From Actinomycetes bacterium (GTDB lineage: Bacteria; Actinomycetota; Acidimicrobiia; Acidimicrobiales; SZUA-35), in contig JAAETV010000301.1 in the NCBI GenBank assembly GCA_024227975.1, positions 1-37,298 on the forward strand: DNA of 37,298 bases. The letters run 5' to 3'. Below the pieces are notes generated by a model, which did not search any database, was not told where the DNA came from, and saw only the letters and a list, made by a program, of their open reading frames with translations. Below, in pieces: positions 7,782 to 16,109 of the stretch (the stretch's first letter is position 1; each line of letters opens with the position of its first letter). Made by a program: the position numbers and the translations under genes.

Positions 7782-9201
7782 AGGTCGTCAAGGCGAGGCC
7801 GACGACAGCGAGAACGACCACGATCAGAAACGATGCCCGCCATCCGGCCGAGAAGGCATCAGCGGCTTCGTTCGAGTCGCCGATCTCGCTCAGGGGAATG
7901 TCGAAGCCTCGCCCGATCATGACCCCGACCACAACCGCCGAGGCCATTGCTTGGCCGGTCACGCTGCCCATATTGCGGGTCAGGTTGGTGAACGCGCCGA
8001 CTACCCCATGACGATCTGGGGTGACAGAGCCCATGATGGTGCTGTTGTTCGGCACGTTCCACAGCCCGAATGACAGCCCGTTGGCCAACATGATCGACAT
8101 GACCAGGGCCATCGGAGTCGATCGGGTCATGGTCGAGAAGACGAGGGCGGTCCCGATCAGGCCGACGAAGCCGATGGTGGAGAACCGGCGCGCCCCATAG
8201 CGATCAGTCAGCCGGCCCGAGACCTGGGCTGATACCCCCATCCCCAGGGAGTTCAAGAACAGCACACCGCCGGCCAGAGCAGCCGACATGCCTCGCAGGC
8301 TGATCAGGTAGATGGGAGCCAGGAAGTAGGTGACGGTTGAGCCCATGAAGCCGGCCAGCCTGGCTCCGACTGCGGCCGAGAATACCCGGTCGGAGAAGAG
8401 CCGAAGGTCGAGCATGGGATCGTTGGCTTGGAGCTCCCGCCGGATGAAGGCGACCAGGAGTACCACTACCAGTGCTACTCCTCCCATGATCAGGGGCGAT
8501 GTCCATGGCACAGCCAATGGATTGCTGATGGTGAGGACGAGCACGACCACCATCACCCCCGACAGCACGGCCCCTGACCAATCGAACGAGGGGCGGGGTC
8601 CACCCGAGCTTGGCGTCACCATGTCTTCGTCGAGGATCATGTATCCAGCCACGAAGGCGATGGAGATGGGGATCACCAGGAGGAGGAACATGGCGTTCCA
8701 CGGCAGGACCTGGAGGATGAGCCCGCCGACGATTGGGCCCGAGGCGGCCCCTACGGCCACCGCCGTTGTCTGGCTGCCGATGGCCTTGCCTCGCTCGCTC
8801 GGAGGGAAGACGGCGACAGCCATGGCGGTGCCGACGGATTGCCCCATGGCGTTGCCGATCGACATCACACCCCGAGCGACAATCAGGAGGCCGAAACTGG
8901 GAGCGAAGGCGACACCTATCGAGCTCAGCCCGAACAGAGCAAGACCAGCGAGATGCATCCGCCGTCGGCCCACCATGTCTGCTACCCGACCCATGGGGAG
9001 CATGAGCGAGCTGACGATCAATGACTGGGTGATGACCACCCAGGCCACCGAGCGGAGGGTCACCCCGAAGTCGTCGGCGATGGAGGGAAGGGCAACGAAG
9101 ACCATCGTCATGGCGAAGACGTTGGTCACGAAGGCGATCCCGATGGCGGTGAAGGCGCGCCACTTGCCCTCATAGCCAGTTGCGGTGGCCTCGGTCGTCA
9201 T
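7756..9201 (-). CDS. MFS drug/metabolite exporter, 14-TM DHA2 (EmrB/QacA) type
   Basis: A 481-residue integral membrane protein with about 14 hydrophobic helices. Motif A appears after helix 2 as GRVADMVGRRR, and a motif-C-like Gly-rich stretch (AVGAASGPIVGGLILQ) marks an antiporter. The DHA2 family couples proton influx to export of hydrophobic or amphipathic compounds. I chose the ATG at 9201 (MTTEATATGYEG) because the longer upstream frame is a charged, non-homologous extension with no membrane character. No regulator of the TetR/MarR type is adjacent. Its 3' end overlaps the convergent HAD gene by 26 bases. Substrate unknown. Confidence 0.92.
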   Translation of the reverse strand: MTTEATATGYEGKWRAFTAIGIAFVTNVFAMTMVFVALPSIADDFGVTLRSVAWVVITQSLIVSSLMLPMGRVADMVGRRRMHLAGLALFGLSSIGVAFAPSFGLLIVARGVMSIGNAMGQSVGTAMAVAVFPPSERGKAIGSQTTAVAVGAASGPIVGGLILQVLPWNAMFLLLVIPISIAFVAGYMILDEDMVTPSSGGPRPSFDWSGAVLSGVMVVVLVLTISNPLAVPWTSPLIMGGVALVVVLLVAFIRRELQANDPMLDLRLFSDRVFSAAVGARLAGFMGSTVTYFLAPIYLISLRGMSAALAGGVLFLNSLGMGVSAQVSGRLTDRYGARRFSTIGFVGLIGTALVFSTMTRSTPMALVMSIMLANGLSFGLWNVPNNSTIMGSVTPDRHGVVGAFTNLTRNMGSVTGQAMASAVVVGVMIGRGFDIPLSEIGDSNEAADAFSAGWRASFLIVVVLAVVGLALTTFSPGQDRE

Positions 9202-9424
9202 CTGCGGATCATGTCCGCGACCTCTGGCTCGGCAATGGGTCGAGGGGCCATGAGATGTGTGCTCCTTCGCAGTATTGCTGCCAGCGGTCGTCGGCCCGAC
9301 CCTACCCAGTTCCCATGGTCGGCACCTGATCCCGCTCTTCGACACGACACACCGTTATTGGGTGGTGTTGGGGCAGTGAGTGATCCCCTGGCCCTCTCTC
9401 GGACCCGTGGGCTAGAACGGAGTC

Positions 9425-10273
9425 ATGGCAACTTCGGAGTCCGTACTCGCCACGGTCGGAGTCCACCTCGTCGTCGGTGGATTTCCTCCCGGATCTGGTG
9501 CCGCCCACGACATGGACTACGTCCGTCTCCGCCTGTTGGAGATGCTAGGGGACCGGCCCGCAGCGAGAACTTCGGTGGCCAACGACTTCGGCGACCTCGA
9601 TACCTGGCTGGCCACAAGCCGATTCCTCATCACCTACACCGCTGGGCCCTATCCCGATGCTGACCAGAACCAGTCCATGCGGGCTTGGCTGGAGGGGGGA
9701 GGACGATGGTTGGGCCTCCATGGCACCAGCGGCGGGCGGGCAGCCAGGATCGAGGGGAGTAGGGGTCGGCGCATGGTTCGCACCCCACACCACGACACCC
9801 TCGGGGCCTTCTTCTTGAATCATCCGCCGCTCCGCCGCTTCCAGGTCGAAGTCCAGGTTGGCGACCATGAGCTGACCCGCGGCGTCGAGAACTTCGAGAC
9901 AGCCGACGAGCTGTACTTCATCGAGCTGACCAACCCCGACGACACCGAAGTGTTGTTGACAACCGAGCTATCAGCCGATCCCGCTCCCGGCTTCGGCTTC
10001 AGCTACGACGAGGACACATCTTTGCTGGCCGACGGCCGGTCCCGAGCCCTCGGTATCACCCGCTCCGTTGGGGACGGGGCCGTCACCTATCTCGCTCTCG
10101 GACACTGCCACAACCCAGCGACCAACGGCCAGCCCTGGGTCGACGAGTCAGTAGCCGACGGTGGGGTCACGCCCACTACCTTCCGGGGGTCATGGGAAAC
10201 CGATGGCTTCACCCGCCTCTTGGCCAACGCCATCGACTGGGGTATCAGTGAGCGCCCCTCAGCCGCTCCCTAG
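9425..10273 (+). CDS. ThuA-like (trehalose utilization) domain protein
   Basis: A 282-residue protein of the ThuA family, which has a class-I glutamine-amidotransferase-like fold. Visible landmarks are the early VGGFPPGSGAAHD, LITYTAGPYPDADQNQSMRAWLEGGGRWLGLHGTSGG in the middle, and VTYLALGHCHNPATN near the C-terminus. ThuA proteins accompany disaccharide utilisation and oxidation genes, but their chemistry is poorly defined. No sugar transport or dehydrogenase gene is adjacent. The ATG at 9425 is preceded by TAGAAC with a 6-base gap; the nearby GGAG is too close to serve as a ribosome site. The 3' end overlaps the convergent lipoprotein gene by 15 bases. Confidence 0.82.
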   Translation: MATSESVLATVGVHLVVGGFPPGSGAAHDMDYVRLRLLEMLGDRPAARTSVANDFGDLDTWLATSRFLITYTAGPYPDADQNQSMRAWLEGGGRWLGLHGTSGGRAARIEGSRGRRMVRTPHHDTLGAFFLNHPPLRRFQVEVQVGDHELTRGVENFETADELYFIELTNPDDTEVLLTTELSADPAPGFGFSYDEDTSLLADGRSRALGITRSVGDGAVTYLALGHCHNPATNGQPWVDESVADGGVTPTTFRGSWETDGFTRLLANAIDWGISERPSAAP

Positions 10274-11272
10274 TTGGCGTAGCTCGTCGGGGGTCAGGCA
10301 TGTGAGCAGGATCTCAGTGATCTCCGCCTCCGGGACTTCACCCCCGGCAAAGGCAAGATCGGCGAAGCCCTGTTGGAGGAACTCGTCGTCGAAGCAGGTG
10401 ATCGACGCCTCCGAGATCGTGACTCCTTCCGCGGCGGCTTCAGTTGCGACGACCTGGCCGAAGCTGACACAGTCGAACAACGGGCCGAAGAGTCCGGCCG
10501 TTGTTTGGGAAGGGAGCTGGCCGATTTCGGTTCCAGGGTTGTCGATCAGTGACTCCCACAGGGGCCGGGCCAGTATCCCATCGGCATAGGCCCCGGTCAC
10601 ACAGATCTGATCGACTGCTTCGGCCAGCTGCTGGTTGCTAGCTAGGCCAACGGTGATGCTCTCGGCCAGGTAGGAACCCGGCACGCAATCGGTCAGGAGG
10701 TCGATCACCAGGTTCCTGGCCGCGAGCGGAGGTCGTCGTTCAGCACCGACGGCGAGGAACCCGGCCATGATCAGTGCTCCATCGCCGCCCGACATGGCTG
10801 TGACGAAGCACTCCGTCATCTCCGGTGGTGGTGCGGCCCCTGATCCTTCAGCGAAACCGTCGGTGAAGTACTGGCCCAAGAGCTCAGGATTCCCGCACTC
10901 GACCGCCGATTCGAAGACGGCCAACTGGTCGTTGAGTGGGAGGTCGACCAGATCGGTGGTGGAGCCATTGTCGGTCAAGGCACCGAGGAGGGCCGGGTCG
11001 GTCGATACCCGCTTGATCACACACTCCTCGACATCGGTGGGTAACTCATCGTTGAGGATGGCGGCCAAAGCGATGAGATCGTCATTGCTCACTTCCGATC
11101 GTTGCTCGGAGTCATCGAGCTCCGAGGATCCGGCGGAGTCGTTCGAGGTGGCTTCCTCGGCTGTGGTGCTCAGCGAGGAGTCATCGGTCGACCCGCTGCC
11201 GAGCTGGCCACAACCACTGACGAGGACAACGCCGACAACCAGGGCAGACAAGATGGCTTTGGGGCTGTACAT
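10259..11272 (-). CDS. Secreted lipoprotein built of four ~70-residue two-cysteine repeats
   Basis: A 337-residue protein. Residues 1-21 are a lipoprotein signal peptide with lipobox VSGC (Cys21). A low-complexity Ser/Thr/Asp/Glu linker follows to about residue 62. The rest contains eight cysteines in four pairs: 84/126, 155/196, 224/268 and 293/325. First-cysteine spacing is 71, 69 and 69, so this looks like four tandem helical repeats, each probably closed by one disulfide, anchored on the outer face of the membrane. Repeat-start sequences are similar (ECVIK, ECFVT, ICVTG, TCFDD). The start at 11272 has a GGAGG ribosome site and makes the signal peptide N-terminal; longer in-frame starts do not. 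I do not recognise a named family or function. Confidence 0.85.
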   Translation of the reverse strand: MYSPKAILSALVVGVVLVSGCGQLGSGSTDDSSLSTTAEEATSNDSAGSSELDDSEQRSEVSNDDLIALAAILNDELPTDVEECVIKRVSTDPALLGALTDNGSTTDLVDLPLNDQLAVFESAVECGNPELLGQYFTDGFAEGSGAAPPPEMTECFVTAMSGGDGALIMAGFLAVGAERRPPLAARNLVIDLLTDCVPGSYLAESITVGLASNQQLAEAVDQICVTGAYADGILARPLWESLIDNPGTEIGQLPSQTTAGLFGPLFDCVSFGQVVATEAAAEGVTISEASITCFDDEFLQQGFADLAFAGGEVPEAEITEILLTCLTPDELRQLGSG

Positions 11273-11408
11273 CGGGTTGCCTCCTCTCGCGCCCTCCGGG
11301 TGCCGGGGTCTCGACAGTACAGGACCTGGTTGCCAGAACGGCTTCGTCCATGATCGGTGTTTGTCGCCGCAGAGGTCACTCGGAGGCTGAGTTGCGATTT
11401 GAGCTGGT

Positions 11409-12212
11409 GTGCCGCTAGACCGAGTCGCCGTGACCAGTTCGTACTTCGTGACCGGACCCGACGGCCTCACCCCAGAGGCAACCGCCGTTGGGCCCTGGTC
11501 GCCCGACATGCTCCATGGCCGCTTCCTGGGCGGTCTGGCGGCCAGAGCACTAGAGGCCGATGTTGGAGATCCCGGCTGGCGTGCGGCCCGGATGAATGTT
11601 GACTTGTTCCGCCCTGCTGCCATGGCTCCGGTCCAGGTCGAGACGACGGTCCTTCGTTCCGGCCGGCGGATCCGGGTGGCCGACGCGCTCCTGGTCTGTG
11701 CCGGTCACGAGGTGGGCCGCGCAACAATCGTGATGCTCCGGGCCAGCGAGGATCCCCCGGGCAAGATCTGGCGGCCGACCACCGACCCGTGGCCCGAACC
11801 CGAGACCCTGCCCCCGAATCCGGAGGGCGATGGGCCGAGCAGTGAGACATGGCTGATCCACACTGTTGAAGGAGGTTTCGGAAGCGGCTCCCGCAGCCGG
11901 CTGTGGACCAATGACAGCGGCTGTCTGGTCGATGACGAGCCGCTCAGCCCTTTCGTGAGAGCGGCGATCTCAGCCGATCTGGCTTGCCCGCTGGCCAATA
12001 GCAGTGACCAGGGACTCTTCTACATCAACGCCGACTACACCCTGGCCCTGGGTCGCTACCCGATCGGACCGTGGATCGGGATCGAGGTTACCCAACAGAT
12101 CGCCGGTGACGGGATCTCCATGGCCACCTCGATCCTGGTCGATCGCGATGGCCCCTTTGCCACCTCGACCGGGGTCTCCCTGGCCACACCACCCCTAGTC
12201 AGAGAGAGCTGA
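11409..12212 (+). CDS. Acyl-CoA thioesterase-like protein (double hotdog, TesB-like)
   Basis: A 267-residue protein with two hotdog halves. The first half has TPEATAVGPWSPDMLHGRFLGGLAARAL followed by MNVDLFRPAAMAPVQVETTVLRSGRRIRV, the usual core of actinobacterial thioesterase-family proteins. The second half has LANSSDQGLFYINADYTLALGR then WIGIEVTQQIAGDG. It would hydrolyse acyl-CoA thioesters or bind them. The GTG at 11409 is the start of the longest frame; a GTG 21 bases later is also possible and would bring the protein closer to family length. It converges on the CoA-transferase gene, so two acyl-CoA enzymes sit side by side. Specificity unknown. Confidence 0.78.
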   Translation: MPLDRVAVTSSYFVTGPDGLTPEATAVGPWSPDMLHGRFLGGLAARALEADVGDPGWRAARMNVDLFRPAAMAPVQVETTVLRSGRRIRVADALLVCAGHEVGRATIVMLRASEDPPGKIWRPTTDPWPEPETLPPNPEGDGPSSETWLIHTVEGGFGSGSRSRLWTNDSGCLVDDEPLSPFVRAAISADLACPLANSSDQGLFYINADYTLALGRYPIGPWIGIEVTQQIAGDGISMATSILVDRDGPFATSTGVSLATPPLVRES

Positions 12213-12242
12213 GGACGAGCTGGCTGATTGGAGTTGTCCAGG

Positions 12243-13490
12243 TCAGACAGGCTGATTGTTGGCCTGTACTGGCGTGTTGTGGTCGACGAGGGCGCCCTCG
12301 GCCTTGAGGCGGCTGACCCTGTCAGAGTCCAGCCTGAGCACATCGGCAATGATCGAGTCGTTGTCGGCCCCCAGATGCTTGACTCCGCTGCGGGGTCCAC
12401 AGTCGCTGTCGGTGATGCGCAGGGCCGAACGGTTGACTAGTACCGTTTCGTCACCGCTCGGGATCTCGACATAGGCGCCGCGATCCTCGGCCCAGTCAGT
12501 GTTGACGGTGTCGGCCACGCTCAAGACGCGTCCGACCGGCAGCCGGGCCCCGTCCAGGGTGTCCTCGAATACGTCGAAGCTGGTGAAGCTGGCGGCCCAC
12601 GCCCGCAGATGCTCGACGCAGAGACTCATGTTGGCTGACCGAGCCGGCATCGACGAGAACCGTTCGTCATCGAGGAGGTCCTGCTGGTCGGTCAGGCGGG
12701 CATAGAGGACGAAGATGGAGGCTGGGTTGCCGGGGAGGGCAACCCAGGTCTGCTCGGCATCACCCAGTTGGACGACAGCCGCTTTGCCAGGCCGAAAGGG
12801 GGACCGCTCATAGTCGGGGCCACCATTGACCTCGACCGCGGTCCATTCGCTCTGGGCCACCATCGCCTCACACATCGAGGAGTCGACATGGGCCCCCTGA
12901 CCGGTCCGTTCCCGGCGCCACAAGGCCGCCAGCACCCCCTGAGCCCCGGACATGCCAGCGGCGATGTCGGCATGGGAGACCGGTTCTGGCTTCGGTTCCA
13001 GCTCCCACTCCTTGGCCTTGTGGTGCAACAAGCCGACCTCGGCGTGGACCACGGGGGCGTAGGCCCGACGAGTTGCGGCCCGGCCGTCCTGGCCGTAGCC
13101 CGAAACTGAGCAGTAGATGATGTCGGGTCGTACCGCCCGGACCTGCTCGTAGCCAACACCGAGTCGCGCCGCTACCCCGGGCCGGAAGTTCTCGACGACC
13201 ACATCGCACTGAGCGGCCAGGTCCAAGGCCAGCTCCGCACCGGCCACCTTGGTGAGATCCAGCGCCATGAATCGCTTGCCCGCGTTCTGGCCCCCGAATA
13301 GGACGGAGATATTCCCTCGACGGGGCCACCCCCGCCGCATCAGGTCGCCCTCGGGGGGTTCGATCTTGATCACCTCGGCCCCGAGATCGGCCAGGACCCT
13401 GGTCAGGCAGGGACCGGCAACCACCCGAGTGAAGTCCAGGACCCGAAGACCGTCGAGAATGCCGGGTCCGATGTCGTCGTTGGAGACCAT
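12243..13490 (-). CDS. CaiB/BaiF family III CoA transferase
   Basis: A 415-residue family III acyl-CoA transferase, which moves CoA between carboxylic acids through an aspartyl-CoA thioester. The N-terminus has the family opener LRVLDFTRVVAGP and LADLGAEVIKIEPPEGD; NFRPG and SGYGQDG follow. The catalytic Asp is Asp175 in ADIAAGMSGAQGVLAAL. Length is usual for the family. These enzymes activate bile acid, carnitine, formate/oxalate or branched-chain intermediates; the substrate is not evident here. The start ATG has TAGCGT 6 bases upstream on the minus strand. The gene stands alone. Confidence 0.92.
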   Translation of the reverse strand: MVSNDDIGPGILDGLRVLDFTRVVAGPCLTRVLADLGAEVIKIEPPEGDLMRRGWPRRGNISVLFGGQNAGKRFMALDLTKVAGAELALDLAAQCDVVVENFRPGVAARLGVGYEQVRAVRPDIIYCSVSGYGQDGRAATRRAYAPVVHAEVGLLHHKAKEWELEPKPEPVSHADIAAGMSGAQGVLAALWRRERTGQGAHVDSSMCEAMVAQSEWTAVEVNGGPDYERSPFRPGKAAVVQLGDAEQTWVALPGNPASIFVLYARLTDQQDLLDDERFSSMPARSANMSLCVEHLRAWAASFTSFDVFEDTLDGARLPVGRVLSVADTVNTDWAEDRGAYVEIPSGDETVLVNRSALRITDSDCGPRSGVKHLGADNDSIIADVLRLDSDRVSRLKAEGALVDHNTPVQANNQPV

Positions 13491-13496
13491 CGCCGA

Positions 13497-13502
13497 ACGC
13501 TA
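13497..13502 (-). promoter_or_regulatory. -10 element TAGCGT of a probable leaderless promoter
   Basis: Read on the minus strand, TAGCGT ends 6 bases before the ATG at 13490 of the CoA-transferase gene, with no ribosome site between them. Confidence 0.5.
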
Positions 13503-13579
13503 GCCCGGCCTCGTCATGACCAGCTATCTGGCCCCTTTCTGCGGGTTCATCGCTGGCCCCCCGACGGGCTCGGACAGGG

Positions 13580-14533
13580 TCAGTTCTCGTTGGCGGGGGT
13601 CAGCTCGACACCGGTTCGTTCGACGATGAGGCCATAGTGCTCGGGGCGTCGGTGAGCAGCCAGGTTGAACATCGTCCGTCGAAGGTCGTCGCCCAGTGAG
13701 AGGTCGCATTTGTGGACGATGACCTCATCGTCTTCGGATATGGTCTTGGCCGCGATCTCGCCGGTCGGGGCCACGATGACAGAGTTGCCGAACATGCGGA
13801 ACCCATCTTCGGAACCCGCTTTGGCTGTTTCGATGAGCCAGGTGGTGTTCTGGTACGCCATTGATTGGGCCATGAGGAGATGCTGCTGGACCCGCTGGGC
13901 CGGTGGTTCGGGGTAATGGAGGTTCTCGGTTGGGGTGTTGAATCCGAGGGCCACGATCTCGGCTCCCTGGAGGCCCAGGACCCGAAACGCCTCGGGCCAG
14001 CGCCGGTCGTTGCAGATCAGCATTCCGATCAGTGAGTTCATGAACCGGTAGACGGGGAACCCAAGATTGCCGACCTCGAAGTAGCGCTTCTCCAGGTGTT
14101 GGAACGGGGCATCTGGCTTGTGGTCGGCGTGGCCGGGGAGGTGGATCTTGCGGTACCGGCCGACGATGGTGCCTCTTGGGTCGACCAGGACCGAGGTGTT
14201 GAACCGATGGGTCTGGCCATCGATCTCGATCAGCTCTCCATAGCCGACGGTGAACCCGACACCCGCTTCGGCTGCCGCGTCGAACAGGGGCTGGGTCACC
14301 GGCGACGGCATGATTGTCTCGAAGAAGCGATCGTCGACCTCGCCCTGATCGTCGAACCACCAGCGGGGAAAGAAGGTGGTGAAGGCAAGCTCGGGAAAGA
14401 CAATGAGCTCTGCGCCTCGGCCGGCTGCCTCCCTCAGCAGCTCGACCAGGCGGGTCACGGCCGAAGCACGGGAGTCATCGAGGTTCACCGGGCCCAATTG
14501 GGCGGCGGCAATGGTCATGGTTCGTCTGGTCAT
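13580..14533 (-). CDS. N-carbamoyl-D-amino acid amidohydrolase (D-carbamoylase, nitrilase superfamily)
   Basis: A 317-residue carbon-nitrogen hydrolase. The catalytic triad is Glu48 (FPELAF), Lys129 (RYRKIHLPG) and Cys174 (LICNDRRWPE). These positions match the Glu47/Lys127/Cys172 triad known for bacterial D-carbamoylases, and the NDRRWPE segment is characteristic. The reaction converts N-carbamoyl amino acids to the amino acid plus CO2 and ammonia. The ATG at 14533 lies 4 bases past the hydantoinase stop, so the two are co-transcribed and probably translationally linked; a longer frame would overlap the hydantoinase. The pair forms the classic two-step opening of hydantoins. A beta-ureidopropionase-like role on N-carbamoyl-beta-alanine is an alternative. 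Confidence 0.87.
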   Translation of the reverse strand: MTRRTMTIAAAQLGPVNLDDSRASAVTRLVELLREAAGRGAELIVFPELAFTTFFPRWWFDDQGEVDDRFFETIMPSPVTQPLFDAAAEAGVGFTVGYGELIEIDGQTHRFNTSVLVDPRGTIVGRYRKIHLPGHADHKPDAPFQHLEKRYFEVGNLGFPVYRFMNSLIGMLICNDRRWPEAFRVLGLQGAEIVALGFNTPTENLHYPEPPAQRVQQHLLMAQSMAYQNTTWLIETAKAGSEDGFRMFGNSVIVAPTGEIAAKTISEDDEVIVHKCDLSLGDDLRRTMFNLAAHRRPEHYGLIVERTGVELTPANEN

Positions 14534-14537
14534 GACT

Positions 14538-16022
14538 TCACCGTAGGAAAGGGGTGCCCCAGGCCGCCATCTGCTCGATCTCGGGGATGTCACGACCTAG
14601 GGGTTTGGCTGCTTCCAGGGAGGTACGAGCGAGGAACTGGCCCCGACCCCGCTCGGCTCTGAGCTCTCCGTCGGCGATGATCACCTCGCCTCGGGAAACC
14701 ACTGTTTCGGGCCAGCCCCGGAGGTGGCGGCCGGCGTAGGGGGTGTAGCCGACATTGTCATGAACCATTTCGTTGGTAATGGTGAGCTCCCGATCCGGGT
14801 CCCAGACTGCCAGGTCGGCGTCGCTGCCAACGGCGATGGTTCCCTTCCTGGGATAGAGGCCGTAGATCTTGGCGTGCTGGGTGGAGGTGATGTCGACGAA
14901 CTGGTTGACGGTGAGTCGCCCCGATCCGACCCCCTCGGTGTACAACACCGGCATCCGCAGCTCGAGACCGGGAACCCCGTTGGCGATCTCCTTGAACGTG
15001 GTTTGGTCGCCGTTCGGCAACTTGCCTGAATCGTCGAAGCGGAAGGGGGCATGGTCTGAGGAGTAGACCTGGAGGGTGCCGTCGAGGAGCCCGGCCCAGC
15101 ACGCTTCCTGGGCCTCCCGGTCGCGGGGCGGGGGACTGCAGCAGAACATGGCCCCGTCGAGCCCTCCCCGATTGAGGTCATCGCTGGTGAGGAACAGGTA
15201 TTGGGGGCAGGTCTCGCCATAGACCTTGAGGCCCTGGGCTCGAGCTTGGCGGATCTCATCGATCCCGTCGATGGTTGAGACATGAACCACCAGCACCGGG
15301 GCATCGGCCAGCTCGGCTAGGGTTATCAGCCGGTTTATGGCCTCGGCCTCGGCCCCTCGGGTGTGGCACACGGCGTGGTAGCGGGGCAGGGTGTTGCCGG
15401 CGGCCACCACCCGCTGTGACATCCAGCCGATCATGGCGTGGTTCTCGGCGTGGACCATGGTCAGGGCTCCATGGGTTCGGGCTGTGGCCAACACGTCGAG
15501 GATCTGGGCGTCGTTGACCATGAGACGGTCATACGTCATATAGAGCTTGAACGAGGCCACCCCTTGGGCGATGGCGGCCGGGAGGTGATCGCTGAGGGTC
15601 TCAGGGGTTGGGTCGGCCACGATCAGGTGGAATGCATAGTCGATTATGGCCTTGGTCGCCGCCCGCTGGTGGTAGTCGTCGACGACGTCGGGGATGCGCA
15701 TCCCCCGGTGCTGGGCCGCGAACGACATCGTGGTGGTCGTACCCCCGAAGGCGGCCGAGACCGTGGCCGAGTAGAAGTCGTCGGCGTTCATGACGCCGGC
15801 CGCCGACAGCTGCTCGATGTGGGTGTGGCTGTCTACACCGCCAGGGAGGACCAGCTTGCCAGCGGCATCGATCTCCTGGGCTGCGTTCTGGCTAACCCGA
15901 GGCCCTTGGCCGGGGGGATCGAGCTCGACGATGGTCTCGTGAGCCACTCCGATATCGGCCTCGAAGGTGTCGGTGGCTGTGACCACGGTTGCGTTCCTGA
16001 TGACGAGGTCGAGAGCGGTCAT
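14538..16022 (-). CDS. Dihydropyrimidinase / D-hydantoinase
   Basis: A 494-residue cyclic amidohydrolase that opens hydantoin or dihydropyrimidine rings to N-carbamoyl products. Binuclear metal site residues visible: His66 and His68 (GGVDSHTHIEQ), Lys159 (ASFKLYMTYDRL, the carboxylated bridging Lys), His191 (VHAENHAM), His247 (VVHVST) and the catalytic Asp in YSSDHAPF. Length and motif order match D-hydantoinases. The ATG at 16022 starts the conserved LVIRNATVVTATD; the upstream in-frame extension is Arg/Pro-rich and dropped. It leads a two-gene operon with the D-carbamoylase and is divergent from the AroM-like gene across an 87-base gap. Confidence 0.92.
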   Translation of the reverse strand: MTALDLVIRNATVVTATDTFEADIGVAHETIVELDPPGQGPRVSQNAAQEIDAAGKLVLPGGVDSHTHIEQLSAAGVMNADDFYSATVSAAFGGTTTTMSFAAQHRGMRIPDVVDDYHQRAATKAIIDYAFHLIVADPTPETLSDHLPAAIAQGVASFKLYMTYDRLMVNDAQILDVLATARTHGALTMVHAENHAMIGWMSQRVVAAGNTLPRYHAVCHTRGAEAEAINRLITLAELADAPVLVVHVSTIDGIDEIRQARAQGLKVYGETCPQYLFLTSDDLNRGGLDGAMFCCSPPPRDREAQEACWAGLLDGTLQVYSSDHAPFRFDDSGKLPNGDQTTFKEIANGVPGLELRMPVLYTEGVGSGRLTVNQFVDITSTQHAKIYGLYPRKGTIAVGSDADLAVWDPDRELTITNEMVHDNVGYTPYAGRHLRGWPETVVSRGEVIIADGELRAERGRGQFLARTSLEAAKPLGRDIPEIEQMAAWGTPFLR

Positions 16023-16029
16023 GGACGAG

Positions 16030-16035
16030 ACCCTA
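16030..16035 (-). promoter_or_regulatory. -10 element TAGGGT of a probable leaderless promoter (hydantoinase operon)
   Basis: On the minus strand TAGGGT ends 7 bases before the ATG at 16022. It shares the 87-base divergent region with the AroM promoter. Confidence 0.4.
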
Positions 16036-16097
16036 GGCCTTGGCCTGGTTCGCAGGGTGGGTAGCACCCAGATCTCGACGAGTCATTCTCGTCGACC

Positions 16098-16103
16098 TAT
16101 CGT
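16098..16103 (+). promoter_or_regulatory. -10 element TATCGT of a probable leaderless promoter (AroM-like gene)
   Basis: TATCGT ends 6 bases before the ATG at 16110, without a ribosome site. Confidence 0.5.
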
Positions 16104-16109
16104 GCGGCC

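Noticed and set aside
8330..9175. A 281-codon open frame on the plus strand
   Set aside because: Antisense to the MFS transporter; Thr/Pro/Arg-rich with no domain.
12247..12267. ACAGGC/GCCTGT inverted repeat at the thioesterase/CoA-transferase junction as a terminator
   Set aside because: Only 6 base pairs with a 9-base loop and no T tract, mostly inside the CoA-transferase coding end; expected by chance in GC-rich DNA.
15438..16064. A 208-codon open frame on the plus strand
   Set aside because: Antisense to the hydantoinase, whose metal ligands are intact; the translation is Gly/Asp/Val shadow sequence.
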